Positions 7,703-16,105 of a DNA stretch of 64,000 bases are shown piece after piece. The notes under the pieces were generated by a model. It was not told the DNA's origin and did not search any database. It worked only from the letters and a program-made list of their open reading frames with translations. Position numbers and translations under genes: made by a program. The stretch lies in the NCBI GenBank assembly GCA_017640605.1, contig JAEPQH010000008.1:62001-126000 (forward strand), in the 5' to 3' direction. The number at the start of each line of letters is the position of its first letter. The stretch's first letter is position 1. The DNA is from Balneolaceae bacterium (GTDB lineage Bacteria > Bacteroidota > Rhodothermia > Balneolales > Balneolaceae).

Positions 7703-9217
7703 CTACATTAACTGATATTCAGGAAGTTGGCGAAGGTGAGCCATCAAGCCTAAAACCCGCCAATAAGCTCCGCCGTTGTTGATGTCCCACTCATAATCCG
7801 GGATGCCGGCCAATAATATTCCGGGAAGTTGGTTTCGCTCTGTTTCGGGGATGTCTACGGCAATCATGTATTCTGCCAAATCGTAGGCTAGTTGGTAAGG
7901 ATCATTCGGGTTACTCATACCTTTTGCAATCGCAATGGGATCGATTCCATATTCGTCATCGTTGTGATACAAATTAGCCAAGGTAAAATTCCAACGTTTG
8001 GGCAGAGTGGTGGTAGAAATCCAGCTTCGATAAGCCGGCCAGCCTGCTACATTTACCGGACTTAGTAAAAACTGACCCAACTCGAATAACTGGTAGGGTT
8101 GCCAACCACGTAAATCTCCTGCTACATCTTCGCCGGTTTCAATTTGCATGCCTAACATGTAATCGACCGGACTTTTTATCATGGACCCCAGAAAGTCAGT
8201 ATCAAAGAAATGTTCACTTTTCAGCAGTTTGCGAAGTACCGGTTCCAGTTCAAATGATTCTTGAATGAACAACTGAGCTAACTCATTCACAATGGTTTCA
8301 TTTGGCGTTTCGTACACAAAATATTTATAGATTTTTGTGCAGATAAATTGAGCAATCTCTTGGGTACGCTCTTCAAAAATGATGTCGATGGTACCACTGT
8401 AATCGAATCTTCCTCGCCTCCCTAAAAACTCTTTGGTTCCGCCGTCGTGTAAATTTGAATCAAAAATTGATCGTAAGGTATTCCAGTTGAACCAATATCC
8501 CGTGAGAGCACGCGCCATTTCACGAATATCGTTTTCGGTATAATTTCCAATCCCCATGGTAAAGAGCTCCATGAGTTCGCGCGCATAATTTTCGTTGGGA
8601 TTCCCCACTCTGTTCTCAACCCCATCCAGATAAAAAAGCATGGCATCTTCCAGGCCGATATCATGTACAAAGGATTTAAAATTACCCAATGCATTTGTGC
8701 GTAGTGCTGTCACATAGCGATATGCCATGGGTGCATGTTCATATTTGCCGATTTCAGTAACAAAGTGATTATGCCAAAACAACACCATTTTCTCCCGAAA
8801 TGGATGTTCTTTCATCAATTCAGTCCATTCAGTTTGATATTCGATATACCGGTGATAATTATCATTGAAATATTGCAAAATAGCTTCATCACCCTGATTC
8901 CAAGGCGGTCGGGTATCAATCCAGTTAGGTGGTTCGGGCATGGGAGCGTTAATCGCTTCGTCGATAAGTGTGTCTATCAGGGTAGTTGGATTCTGAGATA
9001 AAAGACTTTCTATTTGTGAGTAATGAACTCCGAATCCAAGTCGGCGCATCACATGAAATACACGTTTTTTATTCCATGGCATGGATTCGCTCGGAATATA
9101 TTCTGACAAACCGGAAGATAAACCCTTCGCTCTCTTATTGGGATGGAAGGTTTTACGCTTTTCTCGAGGCTGATGAATTTGCTTTACTTTCTCGTGTGAA
9201 AGGTCGTTTTCGAACAT
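7703..9217 (-). CDS. DUF1800 family protein, partner of the DUF1501 gene
   Basis: 504 residues with DUF1800 signatures: VMRRLGFGVHYSQ, FWHNHFVTE, NENYARELMELFTMG, EMARALTGY, FLLSPVNVAGWPA. No signal peptide is recognisable; the first 45 residues are basic and polar. It is the promoter-proximal gene of a two-gene unit with the exported DUF1501 protein. How a signal-less DUF1800 protein would work with a secreted partner is unclear: it may be cytoplasmic, or exported in complex. The ATG at 9217 is preferred; conserved sequence begins near residue 48, so a shorter start is possible. Confidence 0.9.
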   Translation of the reverse strand: MFENDLSHEKVKQIHQPREKRKTFHPNKRAKGLSSGLSEYIPSESMPWNKKRVFHVMRRLGFGVHYSQIESLLSQNPTTLIDTLIDEAINAPMPEPPNWIDTRPPWNQGDEAILQYFNDNYHRYIEYQTEWTELMKEHPFREKMVLFWHNHFVTEIGKYEHAPMAYRYVTALRTNALGNFKSFVHDIGLEDAMLFYLDGVENRVGNPNENYARELMELFTMGIGNYTENDIREMARALTGYWFNWNTLRSIFDSNLHDGGTKEFLGRRGRFDYSGTIDIIFEERTQEIAQFICTKIYKYFVYETPNETIVNELAQLFIQESFELEPVLRKLLKSEHFFDTDFLGSMIKSPVDYMLGMQIETGEDVAGDLRGWQPYQLFELGQFLLSPVNVAGWPAYRSWISTTTLPKRWNFTLANLYHNDDEYGIDPIAIAKGMSNPNDPYQLAYDLAEYMIAVDIPETERNQLPGILLAGIPDYEWDINNGGAYWRVLGLMAHLRQLPEYQLM

Positions 9218-9350
9218 AAACTACTCAGTTTTTAGGCACTCCAATAATAAGAGCATTTTTCGTGCTATTTGCCACAACTTGATCATCAGTAATAATTTGG
9301 TAACCTTTAAAGCGTTTCTGAATGTGAACTTTTAAATAACATATTCGGGT

Positions 9351-9683
9351 ATGAAGTCTTCTAAAACACTATTGTTCCTCTCCATTATACTTTTTAGCTG
9401 TACCATGTTCGATGGCTTATTCGAGGAGCCCGAACGCCTCTGGATTGAGGTAGCATCTGGTGAACGACAATGTATTCCTCCGGATTATGCCTCGTTGGAT
9501 GAAGCCATCAAACAGCTCGAAGATTCGGGCATCGACGTATTTGATAAAGAAACCCTGGTAGTACCTGTATGCGAAGCTTGTTCTTGCCCAACAGGAATTT
9601 ATTATCGCGCTTATATCAATAAATCCGACCTTGATGATGCTGAAGAGTTAGGTTGGAGATACATACATGATGTCGTCAACTAA
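9351..9683 (+). CDS. Small predicted lipoprotein with cysteine cluster, unknown function
   Basis: 110 residues. A lipoprotein signal ends in LFSC (lipidated C17). The mature part is short and holds a C-x2-C-x-C group (VCEACSCPTG near residue 85) and another cysteine (RQCIPPDY). I do not recognise a family. The cysteines could bind a metal or form disulfides. It lies between the leftward DUF1800 gene and the glutamine-synthetase-like gene, 54 bases before the latter, with no clear operon link. Confidence 0.7.
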   Translation: MKSSKTLLFLSIILFSCTMFDGLFEEPERLWIEVASGERQCIPPDYASLDEAIKQLEDSGIDVFDKETLVVPVCEACSCPTGIYYRAYINKSDLDDAEELGWRYIHDVVN

Positions 9684-9737
9684 TTTATCTCTACACTTCG
9701 CACTACTCTTTTCTATATTCGGCAAAAAAAGTATTTA

Positions 9738-11090
9738 ATGACGAAGGCAGAAACGATTCGCAGGCTTCAGCAGCTTGAAGTACGATATATAAAATTTGGT
9801 GTTTTTGATATAGATGGAGTGTTGAGAGGCAAGCTCATCAGTAAAGAAAAATTTTTCTCTGCTTTAGATTCTGATGTTGGTTTTTGTAACGTGATTTTTG
9901 GCTGGGATATAAACGATCAATGTTACGATAACACCAAAGTAAGTGGATGGCACACCGGATATCCTGATGCTTTTGCCACGATCGATCCGGAAACATTCAG
10001 AACTATTCCATGGCAACATCATACTCCATTTTTTCTTGCCGATTTTGAATCAGCACCTCAGGTAAATCAAGTTTGTCCACGGTCTTTATTGAAGCGAGTG
10101 CGAAATGAAGCCAATGAAATGGGATTTATGCCGAAATTCTCTGCAGAATTCGAGTGGTTTAACTTTGCTGAAACGCCACAGTCTTTTCATGAGAAAGGTT
10201 ATCAAAATCCAACACCGCTTACTCCGGGTATGTTTGGGTATTCTGTACTACGGTTTTCTCAACAATTTGAATATGTAGACCAATTATTTAATCAACTTCA
10301 TGATTTTGGGATTCCTCTGGAAGGATTGCATACCGAAACAGGTGATGGTGTGTACGAAGCCGCCATCACTTACGACGATATTTTAATTGCAGCAGATCGA
10401 GCCGCTCTCTTTAAAACTGCGGTAAAAGAAATTGCTGCTTCTCACGAGATTATGCCGAGCTTTATGGCAAAGTGGAATCCTGAACTCCCAGGGTGTAGCG
10501 GTCATATTCATCAAAGTTTGTGGGACGAAAATGGAAGCAATCTTTTTTTTGATGAACACCAACCTGACCATATTAGTAAACTGATGCAACACTTTGTAGC
10601 CGGACAATTGCACTGTCTGCCGCACATACTCCCGATGTTTGCGCCAACAACAAATAGCTACAATCGATATGTTGAAGGCTCGTGGTCGCCAACATCTGTT
10701 AGTTGGGGTATTGAAAACAGAACTACCGCGCTGCGTGTTATCAACCATAAAGAACAATCGATGCGAGTGGAACACCGAGTATCGGGAGCGGATGTGAATC
10801 CGTATTTAAGTATGGCAGCTGCATTGGCTTCGGGATTATATGGCATCAAAAACGAACTAGAACTGAAAATTCCCTCTACGATTGGAAATCAATATGCGGT
10901 TAAAGATTCGGTACTACTCCCCGATTCTTTAGAAAAAGCTACCGAAGCTATGAAAAATTCTGATGTCGCGAACCAGCTGTTTGGGTATGAATTTGTAGAT
11001 CACTTTATTCGAACCCGTGAATGGGAAGTTCGTCAGCAAGACCATTCGCAGCCAAATTGGGAAATGAAGCGCTATTTCGAAATCATATAA
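9738..11090 (+). CDS. Glutamine synthetase family ligase (gamma-glutamyl-polyamine synthetase-like)
   Basis: 450 residues with GS catalytic landmarks: SAEFEWFNF (metal Glu), GDGVYEAAI, SGHIHQSLWD, NSYNRYVEGSW, ENRTTALRV and the C-terminal RVEHRVSGADVNPYLS. Length and motif spelling are of the GlnA-like/PuuA group that joins glutamate to amines, rather than housekeeping GlnA. GS enzymes activate the gamma-carboxylate of glutamate with ATP. The amine acceptor is unknown. It heads a tight rightward trio with an APH-like kinase (28 bases on) and a HAD-IIA protein (2 bases after that), suggesting a common pathway. Confidence 0.88.
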   Translation: MTKAETIRRLQQLEVRYIKFGVFDIDGVLRGKLISKEKFFSALDSDVGFCNVIFGWDINDQCYDNTKVSGWHTGYPDAFATIDPETFRTIPWQHHTPFFLADFESAPQVNQVCPRSLLKRVRNEANEMGFMPKFSAEFEWFNFAETPQSFHEKGYQNPTPLTPGMFGYSVLRFSQQFEYVDQLFNQLHDFGIPLEGLHTETGDGVYEAAITYDDILIAADRAALFKTAVKEIAASHEIMPSFMAKWNPELPGCSGHIHQSLWDENGSNLFFDEHQPDHISKLMQHFVAGQLHCLPHILPMFAPTTNSYNRYVEGSWSPTSVSWGIENRTTALRVINHKEQSMRVEHRVSGADVNPYLSMAAALASGLYGIKNELELKIPSTIGNQYAVKDSVLLPDSLEKATEAMKNSDVANQLFGYEFVDHFIRTREWEVRQQDHSQPNWEMKRYFEII

Positions 11091-11118
11091 TTAATTAAAT
11101 CATCATCAGAGCAGAATT

Positions 11119-12162
11119 ATGACTTTTATCGATTTCAATGCCATAGTGAGTGATGCCTGGAAAGCTTACGATAATTCTCGGCCCATCGCTCGCATCGAAG
11201 ATATAAGTGCGAAAGTATCCACCAATCATGTATATCGAATTACGCTTAAAGATGGATTTTCGGTGGTGGCAAAGTTATCGTATTTCGGACTGTTTGATCA
11301 TTTTGTGGAAGATCATGCCATCATTAACGCGATGGCTAACAACTTACCCGAACCTTTCGAAAACTTTCTAGCGCGATCACTTTTTAAAGGGAATGAATTG
11401 TTTGTTCATCGATATCAAACTGAGTTGATCGATGCATGGGTGGTGTTTTACCGCCCGGTAAAAATCCTGAATAAATTGCCTCGAAAACTTGATGAAAATC
11501 AGATTATTCGATTGGGGATGGAAACTGCCCGCTTTCATGAAGCTTGTTTAACCATAAAAAACAGCTTACCCGGTTCTTCAAAAACTATGATGGTTGATAT
11601 CGAAGGATTGGAAGCCATCCTTGAAACTGATGAAGGTCGCTTTCAATACCGAATGCATTTAGATTTTATAAAGGAACAGTGCGCGATATTTAAACAGAAT
11701 TACAGAGAACTAGAAGCCAACACGCTCGAAGACATTCCTGTTTTTGTTGATTGGAACATCGGCAATTTCTCGGTGACGGATGACCTTCAGCTCTTTTCTC
11801 GCTGGGATTACGATTGGTTTAGAGTAAGCAGCCGAATTATGGATTTCTACTTTTTCAGTCGCGTAGTTTCGGAAGCCGGCGATCAAACGATTTTCAGTTA
11901 TAATATAGATGTGCTCATGCAAGATCGTTTTCTGATGTATTTAAAAGCGTATCATCAACGAAATCCTTTAAGTGAACGAGAAATTCTGTTTTTAAAAGAA
12001 TGCTATCGTTTCTTCCTGCTAAATTATGTAGTGAAATATGGCACTTATTTCTTCCATGAAATATTTGCCACACGCTTACAAAAAGAAACACTGGAAGTGC
12101 ACTTACCTTCCATCGAGAAAAAATTTAACCCCTCAATTCTACTCAAAGCTCTGAATTTATAA
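11119..12162 (+). CDS. APH-like phosphotransferase (kinase fold)
   Basis: 347 residues. VVAKLS (K52) is the probable ATP-binding lysine; VDWNIGNF (D211, N216) is the catalytic loop, equivalent to HGDxxxxN but lacking the histidine; RWDYDW (D230/D232) is the metal-binding segment. This matches the aminoglycoside phosphotransferase/choline kinase superfamily, members of which phosphorylate hydroxyls of small molecules. Position between the GS-like ligase and a HAD protein suggests a metabolic kinase, not antibiotic resistance. Substrate unknown. Confidence 0.8.
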   Translation: MTFIDFNAIVSDAWKAYDNSRPIARIEDISAKVSTNHVYRITLKDGFSVVAKLSYFGLFDHFVEDHAIINAMANNLPEPFENFLARSLFKGNELFVHRYQTELIDAWVVFYRPVKILNKLPRKLDENQIIRLGMETARFHEACLTIKNSLPGSSKTMMVDIEGLEAILETDEGRFQYRMHLDFIKEQCAIFKQNYRELEANTLEDIPVFVDWNIGNFSVTDDLQLFSRWDYDWFRVSSRIMDFYFFSRVVSEAGDQTIFSYNIDVLMQDRFLMYLKAYHQRNPLSEREILFLKECYRFFLLNYVVKYGTYFFHEIFATRLQKETLEVHLPSIEKKFNPSILLKALNL

Positions 12163-12164
12163 CC

Positions 12165-13013
12165 ATGGATTACCCCTCATTCTTCGAAATTGCCAAAGAT
12201 TTTCGCGTCATAATGCTCGACTCCTATGGAGTGGTGAAAAATCATAAAGGTTTGATTCAGGGTGTAGAAAAAACCATCGATTGGATCAAAAGCGAAGGCA
12301 AAACCTTTCGATTGCTCACTAATGATGCTTCTCGTAGTCAGGTTCAGCAGAAAGAAAGTCTGGCAAAATTAGGGTTGAAAAACATTGAGCTGCATGAGAT
12401 TATCACTTCCGGAATGATGGCCAAACAATTTCTGGAGCAGAAAATAACGGAAGGTAAAATTGCTTACCTAGGAACCGAAAATTCAGCCGAGTATATTTTA
12501 CAATCCGGGTTAGAGCACATCGCGGTTCGAGATATCGATGTCGAAAATCTGGATGAAATCTCCTGCTTTGTTTTTCTGGATGATGAAGGCTTTGATTGGA
12601 ATAGCGACATTAATAAAACGGTAAATATCCTCCGTAAGAAAACCATGCCGGTGATTCTTGCCAATTCAGATAAATTTTATCCTGTTTCTAATAATGATGT
12701 TGCCGTTGCAACCGGAGGAATTGCAAAGCTTGTAGAGAATATGCTGAACAGAAAGTTTATCCATTTTGGCAAACCAGATTCGCAGATGTTTATGTATGCC
12801 TATGAGCAGTTGGTCGACGACATTGGCTTCATCGAAAAAAAAGACATTCTTATGGTTGGAGATACTTTGGACACCGACATTCTGGGCGGAAATAAATTTG
12901 GTGTACAAACTATGCTGGTTCTTTCAGGAAATACCCGTGGTGATAAAGCACAGCTACAAATTCAGAGTAAAGGGATAATTCCGGATTATATTTGTAAATC
13001 AGTAATCGAGTGA
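12165..13013 (+). CDS. HAD-IIA family protein with variant DxY nucleophile motif
   Basis: 282 residues of the NagD/HAD-IIA type: motif I MLDSYGVV (D19, then S20, Y21), motif II LLTND (T52), motif III HFGKPDSQMF and motif IV MVGDTLDTDILGG. In motif I the usual second aspartate (general acid/base) is tyrosine; a bulky aromatic at this place is known in one hypothetical HAD-IIA subgroup (DxWG). The enzyme may be a slow or altered phosphatase. It starts 2 bases after the kinase gene, so it is almost surely cotranscribed. Its stop codon TGA is the first three bases of the inverted repeat of the next element, so the native C-terminus may have been slightly changed. Confidence 0.85.
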   Translation: MDYPSFFEIAKDFRVIMLDSYGVVKNHKGLIQGVEKTIDWIKSEGKTFRLLTNDASRSQVQQKESLAKLGLKNIELHEIITSGMMAKQFLEQKITEGKIAYLGTENSAEYILQSGLEHIAVRDIDVENLDEISCFVFLDDEGFDWNSDINKTVNILRKKTMPVILANSDKFYPVSNNDVAVATGGIAKLVENMLNRKFIHFGKPDSQMFMYAYEQLVDDIGFIEKKDILMVGDTLDTDILGGNKFGVQTMLVLSGNTRGDKAQLQIQSKGIIPDYICKSVIE

Positions 13014-13048
13014 CCTTGATTAGAAGGATTTAGGGATTTGCTTGATTT
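13011..13048 (+). repeat. Left 38-bp inverted repeat of the GxxExxY cassette
   Basis: This 38-base arm pairs with 13464-13501 in inverted orientation at 36 of 38 positions. The core GAAGGATTTAGGGATTT is identical in both. It begins exactly at the TGA stop of the HAD gene. Confidence 0.9.
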
Positions 13049-13050
13049 TA

Positions 13051-13095
13051 TTGCATTTTCTTCCCAATAATATATGATATTTTAAGGGGTAGATT
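13051..13095 (+). promoter_or_regulatory. Putative sigma-70 promoter and RBS of the GxxExxY gene
   Basis: TTGCAT (13051-13056), 16-base spacer, TATGAT (13073-13078), then AAGGGG (13084-13089) six bases before the ATG at 13096. All lies inside the inverted-repeat cassette, so the cassette could carry its own expression signals. Assigned by eye. Confidence 0.45.
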
Positions 13096-13482
13096 ATGTT
13101 ATACAAAGAGTTAACGCATCGAATAATTGGGTGTGCAATGGAAGTCCATTCAACACTTGGAAATGGGTTTCAGGAAGTTATTTATCAACGATGTTTGGCA
13201 TTCGAACTTACAAACAGGGGATTAAACTTTCATCGGGAATTCGAAATGGATATATATTACAAATCTACACATGTTGGAAAAAGAAGAGCTGATTTTCTTA
13301 TCGAGGGAAGTATCCTTTTAGAAATTAAAGCATTGATTCAGCTTGAAGATGCACATTTAGCACAGGCTATGAATTATCTTGAAGCTTACAAGCTACCCAT
13401 TGGGTTACTTATAAATTTTGGCTCAAAAAGTTTGCAATACAAACGAATCCACAACAACAAAATAAATCAAGTAAATCCCTAA
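13096..13482 (+). CDS. GxxExxY protein (PDDEXK_3, PD-(D/E)xK nuclease superfamily)
   Basis: 128 residues. The name-giving motif is GFQEVIY (G24, E27, Y30); a nuclease-like core follows as D66 in RADFLIEG, E76-x-K78 in LEIKAL, and QAMNYL (Q90). These positions fit the PD-(D/E)xK fold assigned to the family; no reaction is proven for it. The gene lies wholly between two 38-bp inverted repeats, and its last six codons and stop are written by the right repeat. This arrangement suggests a mobile or formerly mobile unit, inserted exactly at the end of the HAD gene. Confidence 0.9.
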   Translation: MLYKELTHRIIGCAMEVHSTLGNGFQEVIYQRCLAFELTNRGLNFHREFEMDIYYKSTHVGKRRADFLIEGSILLEIKALIQLEDAHLAQAMNYLEAYKLPIGLLINFGSKSLQYKRIHNNKINQVNP

Positions 13483-13501
13483 ATCCTTCAAATCAAGGTC
13501 A
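13464..13501 (-). repeat. Right 38-bp inverted repeat of the GxxExxY cassette
   Basis: Inverted copy of 13011-13048 (36/38 match). It holds the stop codon (13480-13482) and C-terminal codons of the GxxExxY gene. I see no target-site duplication outside the two repeats. Confidence 0.9.
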
Positions 13502-13544
13502 ATAGTGCCTAGGAATTTAGTTTACCCCAACCAAAGCAAACAAA

Positions 13545-13568
13545 AAAAGCCTTCCGGAGAAGGCTTTT
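13545..13568 (-). terminator. Rho-independent terminator of the S9 peptidase gene
   Basis: A 10-base stem (AAAAGCCTTC with GAAGGCTTTT) and CGGA loop, 7 bases beyond the stop of the leftward S9 peptidase gene, followed on the minus strand by a T run. Confidence 0.85.
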
Positions 13569-13574
13569 ATAAAA

Positions 13575-16022
13575 TTAATCAACAGCTGTTTCAATCTGTT
13601 CTAGCTCTCTTGGATCGGCATCTCGCACATAACTGTTAAGCCATTCGGTTTGCTCGTACAACATGTGCAGTAAAGATTCCCTCGCCGAATAACCATGACT
13701 TTCATGCGGAAGCATCACCAATTTAACGGTGCCACCTAATCCACTTACAGCACCATACATACGTTTACTCTGGATAGGAAATGTGCCCGAATTGTTATCC
13801 ACTTCGCCATGAATAAGCAGCAACGGTTCGTTGATTTTTTCCGCATTCATAAAAGGTGACATCGTAAAATAAATCTCAGGGGCTTCCCAAAAGGTGCGTG
13901 GCTCAGCTTGGAATCCAAATGGGGTTAAAGAACGATTGTAAGCTCCACTTCGGGCAATACCTGCTCGGAAGATATCGGAATGTGCCAGTAAGTTCGCCGT
14001 CATAAATGCGCCATAGCTATGCCCACCAACACCTACACGTTCAGGATCTCCGATTCCCATTTCGTCAATTTTATCTACAATCGCTTGTCCATTTGCCACC
14101 AATTGTTCTACAAAGGTATCATTTGGCTGTTGGTCGCCTTCACCAATAATTGGCATGGCTGCGCTTTCAACAACCGCGAAACCTTCGGTTAACATAAAGT
14201 GAGGTCCCCAATAGCCAACGCTGGTAAATCTATAAGGAGAGGTTGTTACCTGACTCGCTGCTGCAGCACTTTTAAACTCTCGAGGATACGCCCAAACCAA
14301 TGTTGGAAGTCGGCCATCTCGTTCTTTATCATATCCGGGTGGCAAATAAACTGTAGCTGACAAATCTACTCCATCAGATCGTTTATAGGTGATGAATTCC
14401 TTTTTCACATCTTTAAGATCAGGAGTAGGATGCTCAAAAAATGTAAGTTGCTTCATGGATTCCGCATCTAAATCACGCATAAAATAGTTCGGCTGCTCAG
14501 TCACAGATTCCCGACGAGTTATAATCTCGTCTCCATCTTCATCTAAAACAGCAACTAGATATTCGTAATAAGGTGCTTGTGATCGCCAAAGCTCTTTCGT
14601 TTCTCCTGATTTTAAATCGAACGAAGTGAGAAATGGTTGATTTCCTTCCGGTGAGTATCCTTGTCCCGACATCAGAACTGCCGCTCCATTATCAACTGTA
14701 TGCAGAACATAGGTTCCATATTTTGATTGCTTGAACTCCGGCGTACCCGGATCGGTATATCGATCTTCGGTGCTTCTATCAAATATGAGTTCTGTGGTTT
14801 TATTAGCAGGATCAACCATCCAGGTTCGGCCTTGTCGAGAAGGTCTCCAGTATTCATTGGCTAGCGCGAATCCTTCCTCACTCCATGTAATGCCTCTATA
14901 TCGGTATTCCAGATCAATGATTTGCGTAGGATCGCCATTTAAAGGAACTTCTTGCATCAAAATACGATCTCTCTTCTCTACTTCACGATATTGATCACCT
15001 CCATCTAACGCTTCTACCCATACCAAGGTTGCCGGCTGATCTGCTCGCCAATTAATGGAACGTGGACCTTCATAAGTTGATGAAAAACCAATCGGGATTT
15101 GATCTCTAAGTGGCAAATCAGCAACTACTGATACCAACTTTCCTTTACGATCAATAACACGAGTTTGATTTGGAAATCTGAAAGCAGGAACTCGATATGA
15201 ATAAGGTGTTTTAATCTCGGTTAGTAACAAATACTCATTATTTGGGCTAAGGCTCATCCATGTAAAAATCCCACTATCACTAACCGCCTTCGCCTTTCCT
15301 TTGAGATCTACTTCCATAATCTGTGAAGTGAAATAGTAATCGAATAGCTCTTCATCGTGCTTATTTTGCAACAAATCTTGATAGGTGCGCGCCGGAGTAG
15401 CACTGCCACTACTTTCCTCAACAGTAGGTCCGAATGGGATTATGCTTTCCGTAGGAGCCTCTCCTCTGTTTTTTGGTACAACCTGAACAAATATTGATTT
15501 CGAATCACGGCTCCACGTCATGGGCGTACCATACGTATCGTTAATTTCTATATCACCAACTCGGGCAGCTTTTCCGCTGGCTACACTTGCACTCCAAAGT
15601 TCGATGCGATTACTACCGTGCAACAAAAAAGCGGCATATTTGCCATCGGGCGACCAATTTACGTCGGTAATTTTAGGATTATCCGGTAGTCCGGTTACTT
15701 CAACATCTTTACCCGAATCAATTGTACGAAAAGTAATGCCATTCATGGTTCGCGCTCTAGATGGACCAGATGTTCTGGGATTGATTCGAATCCCTGCTAA
15801 TCGTAATTCTGGTTGAGCAACTTCTTCGATGGAAGGCCTTCCGGGGCGATGTAAAAGCGCCATTTTATCACCGGCTGGTGAAATACTGATATATGGAGTC
15901 GCATCGCCATCCACTAAATCGGTCATAGCTTGCGATGGTTCCTGATAGCCATATTGGGCCAGCACATTACTGGAAAGCAGCAATGCGAACATTAAGGAAA
16001 GTACGGTACAGGTAGTTTTCAT
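13575..16022 (-). CDS. Secreted S9 family (prolyl oligopeptidase-like) serine peptidase
   Basis: 815 residues with a Sec signal peptide ending near ...NVLAQ. Residues about 40-520 form a beta-propeller rich in PDG/SPD turns; the C-terminal alpha/beta-hydrolase domain has GHSYGAF (S669), IHGEVDNN (D742) and HESHGYS (H776) as catalytic triad. This matches the glutamyl-endopeptidase/acylaminoacyl-type S9 peptidases common in Bacteroidota periplasm. It lies 83 bases after the M20 peptidase gene on the same strand and has its own terminator. Cleavage specificity cannot be read. Confidence 0.92.
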   Translation of the reverse strand: MKTTCTVLSLMFALLLSSNVLAQYGYQEPSQAMTDLVDGDATPYISISPAGDKMALLHRPGRPSIEEVAQPELRLAGIRINPRTSGPSRARTMNGITFRTIDSGKDVEVTGLPDNPKITDVNWSPDGKYAAFLLHGSNRIELWSASVASGKAARVGDIEINDTYGTPMTWSRDSKSIFVQVVPKNRGEAPTESIIPFGPTVEESSGSATPARTYQDLLQNKHDEELFDYYFTSQIMEVDLKGKAKAVSDSGIFTWMSLSPNNEYLLLTEIKTPYSYRVPAFRFPNQTRVIDRKGKLVSVVADLPLRDQIPIGFSSTYEGPRSINWRADQPATLVWVEALDGGDQYREVEKRDRILMQEVPLNGDPTQIIDLEYRYRGITWSEEGFALANEYWRPSRQGRTWMVDPANKTTELIFDRSTEDRYTDPGTPEFKQSKYGTYVLHTVDNGAAVLMSGQGYSPEGNQPFLTSFDLKSGETKELWRSQAPYYEYLVAVLDEDGDEIITRRESVTEQPNYFMRDLDAESMKQLTFFEHPTPDLKDVKKEFITYKRSDGVDLSATVYLPPGYDKERDGRLPTLVWAYPREFKSAAAASQVTTSPYRFTSVGYWGPHFMLTEGFAVVESAAMPIIGEGDQQPNDTFVEQLVANGQAIVDKIDEMGIGDPERVGVGGHSYGAFMTANLLAHSDIFRAGIARSGAYNRSLTPFGFQAEPRTFWEAPEIYFTMSPFMNAEKINEPLLLIHGEVDNNSGTFPIQSKRMYGAVSGLGGTVKLVMLPHESHGYSARESLLHMLYEQTEWLNSYVRDADPRELEQIETAVD

Positions 16023-16105
16023 GAATTATGGTATTTATTGCAATGGATGCGAAATAAATCCACATAATTCAGAACTAGCAAGCAATAATCTGTTAAAAAA
16101 TACTC

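Noticed and set aside
6080-9219. Several plus-strand reading frames of 60-110 codons opposite the DUF1501 and DUF1800 genes
   Set aside because: They lie antisense to strongly conserved genes and have no family-like content or RBS.
10383-10849. Minus-strand frames within the glutamine-synthetase-like gene
   Set aside because: Shadows of the coding strand; the plus-strand GS motifs are unambiguous.
11119-12162. Aminoglycoside resistance gene
   Set aside because: The catalytic loop lacks the typical histidine and the gene is packed with metabolic genes, so a resistance label is not supported.
16023-16105. Weak AATTATG/CATAATT inverted pair before the S9 peptidase gene
   Set aside because: Seven-base AT-rich arms about 30 bases apart are expected by chance in this composition.
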